NCBI GenBank assembly: GCA_034440575.1
Contig: JAOTOL010001601.1
Location: 2,177,501-2,241,500 of the forward strand
Length of the DNA: 64,000 nt
Direction: 5' to 3'
Source: Imbricaverruca yamaguchii
Lineage: Eukaryota; Arthropoda; Thecostraca; Neoverrucidae
In this document: positions 1 to 64,000 of the stretch, one piece after another
Numbering within the stretch: position 1 is the first letter of the stretch
How the letters are laid out: every line of letters starts with the position of its first letter
Program-made: the position numbers and the translations under genes
Notes under the pieces: generated by a model
Seen by the model: the letters and a program-made list of their open reading frames with translations, nothing else
Told to the model about the DNA's origin: nothing
Database searches by the model: none

Positions 1-79
1 ATAAGGTTGGTTGATGTAAAGTACTTTCAGTGGATACAACTTGATGTTTGTGCTTCTGATAGTTATCTGCATTTTTCAG

Positions 80-62357
<62,278 letters not shown>

Positions 62358-64000
62358 GTGGGCTGTCTTCAGAGTCACATGTTGACGTCCCATAACACAT
62401 CAAGCCTCTCCAGGTTGAATTGTAATCGATATTGATTGGTGTATCTAGAGTTTATGGTGCTGTTTTGGTGTGACAATTGGTAAGAAAAACTTACTTTAAA
62501 ACTTACTACTTTCTCTGGAGGGGGGGGAGAGGGGAGGGAAAAACTCTAAGCTTTGCTCTGTAGCGGGGCACTTTCAATGGCGGCCCGTACCGACGCGAAA
62601 ATTTCGTACCTTTTCCTTCATCGTTTTGGTGTCTAATGTGAAAATTTAAACCGTATGTCGTGTAAGGTCATTGACCTAGCTCGGGGCAAAGGGGACCACC
62701 GAAAAAGAAAGGATCGATAACTGTAAATGAAAAGATATTGAACTAAAATTGACTACGTTAGTGCAATTGGATGGTGCCTACAAAACTCTGATTTCATTTT
62801 CTTTTTGGTCTGTTTACTTACCTGAAGTCAAGGTCGATTTTGGGTCATTTTGGGCCAACTTTCCTATTTTTGTAACATGTATGTTCTTCTTGTATCTTGT
62901 ATCTTGTATCTTGGTAACATGTACCCCATTTGTATCTTGGTGTGCACGGAGACGCATCAGAAAACGTTCCTGATCTAACTTGTTTGACCTCTGTCAAGTG
63001 ACCTGGGGTCAGGTCAGGTCAACATTGTGAGCAAAACATATTTAGACACTGCTGTTTGTTTGGCTTCTCTAGAGTTTCCGTGCCTCAAATAGGATCAAAA
63101 TTGCATCGCGTAATCTACAGTACTCTATTATACAGATATGCAGTGCCCTTTTTCATAAATACAATGTTCTCAAAAACCGATAGTTCGATTTGGAAAATTA
63201 CTTATAAAATAGAGTAAGGACATTTTCGGACTATATTCGTCCAGGTCCAGGACTATATTCGTTTCTGATGGTACCCGGTTCGTTTTCACGCAAGATTTAG
63301 TTTCAAGGTTAGATGAGAGTCATTAGCAACAACAACGGGGTATGAGGGATTTGGACGTGGTATGAGGATCTGACCGATGAGTCGTTCTGGTTGCTGGCTT
63401 CACGTGCGCCCCCTCCCCCCCCATCCCCCCCTTTTCAACCTTTCCCCCTTGGTTGTTTTCCCTTTTTTTCCCCCCCCAATTCTCCAACAAAAACCCAAAA
63501 ATTAAAAAAAAAAAAAAAAAAAACTTTTGGGGGCCCCCCCTCAAAAAAAAAAAAAAAAAAAAAAAATTTTTTTTTAAATAATTTATTTCTCCCCCCCCAC
63601 GTGGTTTTTTTTTTTTTTTTTGTTCCCCCCCAAAAAAAAAAAAAAAAAACTCCCCCCCCCCCCAACCCTAAAAAAAAAAAAAAAAAAAATTTAAATTATC
63701 TTGTGATTTTAACCGGGTAATGTGCCGTGATGATTTATGTTCAGTATTGTGTTTTTGGACAATGCTGTTTTAGCAGTGACCTTTGTAATAGGAAATCTAT
63801 GCTCATTAATCTTCGATGCATTCGGAGCATTTTTCTCACTCAAAATGCATTCCATGACGTATTGAAGCGTTTAGTTTGAATTCAGTGACTTCATTTGTAG
63901 ACCAGCAGTATTGACTTGTAGTACCTAGATTGTCTTAACCATTACACAAAGCTAAATGTAGACTGCGAGTTTGGTCTGGTGACAATGTTAAGTAATAAGT
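62358..64000 (+). other. Intron 47, incomplete
   Basis: No coding signal on either strand. It contains G-rich sequence near 62518-62540, TGACCT/AGGTCA motifs at 62660-62675 and 62985-63022 as in the TTAA elements, three copies of gtatctt near 62890, and the homopolymer stretch 63411-63690. Confidence 0.7.
63411..63690. repeat. Homopolymer-dominated low-complexity stretch
   Basis: Runs of 7-26 C, A or T follow each other (C runs near 63416, 63466 and 63651; A runs near 63505, 63545, 63631 and 63671; T runs near 63567 and 63606) with hardly any G beyond short patches. Such a mix of expanded homopolymers looks more like low-quality consensus than natural sequence. Confidence 0.7.

Overview
The window is animal nuclear DNA. 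It holds one large, intron-rich, protein-coding gene on the + strand: the middle of an axonemal dynein heavy chain, best matched to DNAH10, the beta heavy chain of the I1/f inner-arm dynein. I place 47 internal exons between positions 80 and 62357. Together they give 7157 nt, which read through all 46 junctions as one open frame of 2385 codons plus a partial codon at each end. The gene starts upstream and continues downstream. No start codon, promoter, stop codon or 3' UTR of the gene lies in the window.

Layout: exons 1-13 (80-15062) encode the N-terminal tail. After a 5.6 kb intron, exons 14-23 (20670-29769) encode the end of the tail and the linker. Exons 24-31 (33391-43546) carry the linker-AAA1 junction and AAA1. 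Exons 32-38 (43863-53914) carry AAA2, exons 39-45 (55340-59775) AAA3, and exons 46-47 (61393-62357) the start of AAA4. All four P-loops are present with intact Lys and Ser/Thr: [24 protein letters not shown] and GVGGSGKQS. They are spaced about 281, 344 and 353 residues apart, as expected for a dynein motor ring. The stalk, microtubule-binding domain, AAA5, AAA6 and C-terminus lie beyond the window.

The introns (182 bp to 5.6 kb) carry most of the unusual DNA: a 24-bp minisatellite and a 61-bp minisatellite, long AT, ACGC/AC and CTGT microsatellites, two tRNA-derived SINEs plus three short SINE-like tails, two decayed LINE fragments (one with YADD and GVPQGS reverse-transcriptase motifs), a foldback element, and two adjacent TTAA-flanked elements with G-run/C-run palindromic ends and many AGGTCA half-sites. 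There is also a 489-bp stretch with no A at all, a homopolymer-dominated stretch that may be an assembly artefact, a GC-AG intron, and a frameshifted partial copy of exon 37 directly in front of that exon.

The intron density, repeat types and ciliary gene point to a non-vertebrate metazoan (a lophotrochozoan, non-vertebrate deuterostome or similar). I cannot name the species. I found no operon, CRISPR array, rRNA, functional tRNA gene or other cellular gene on either strand, and no new multi-gene system. The least familiar material is the TTAA element family.
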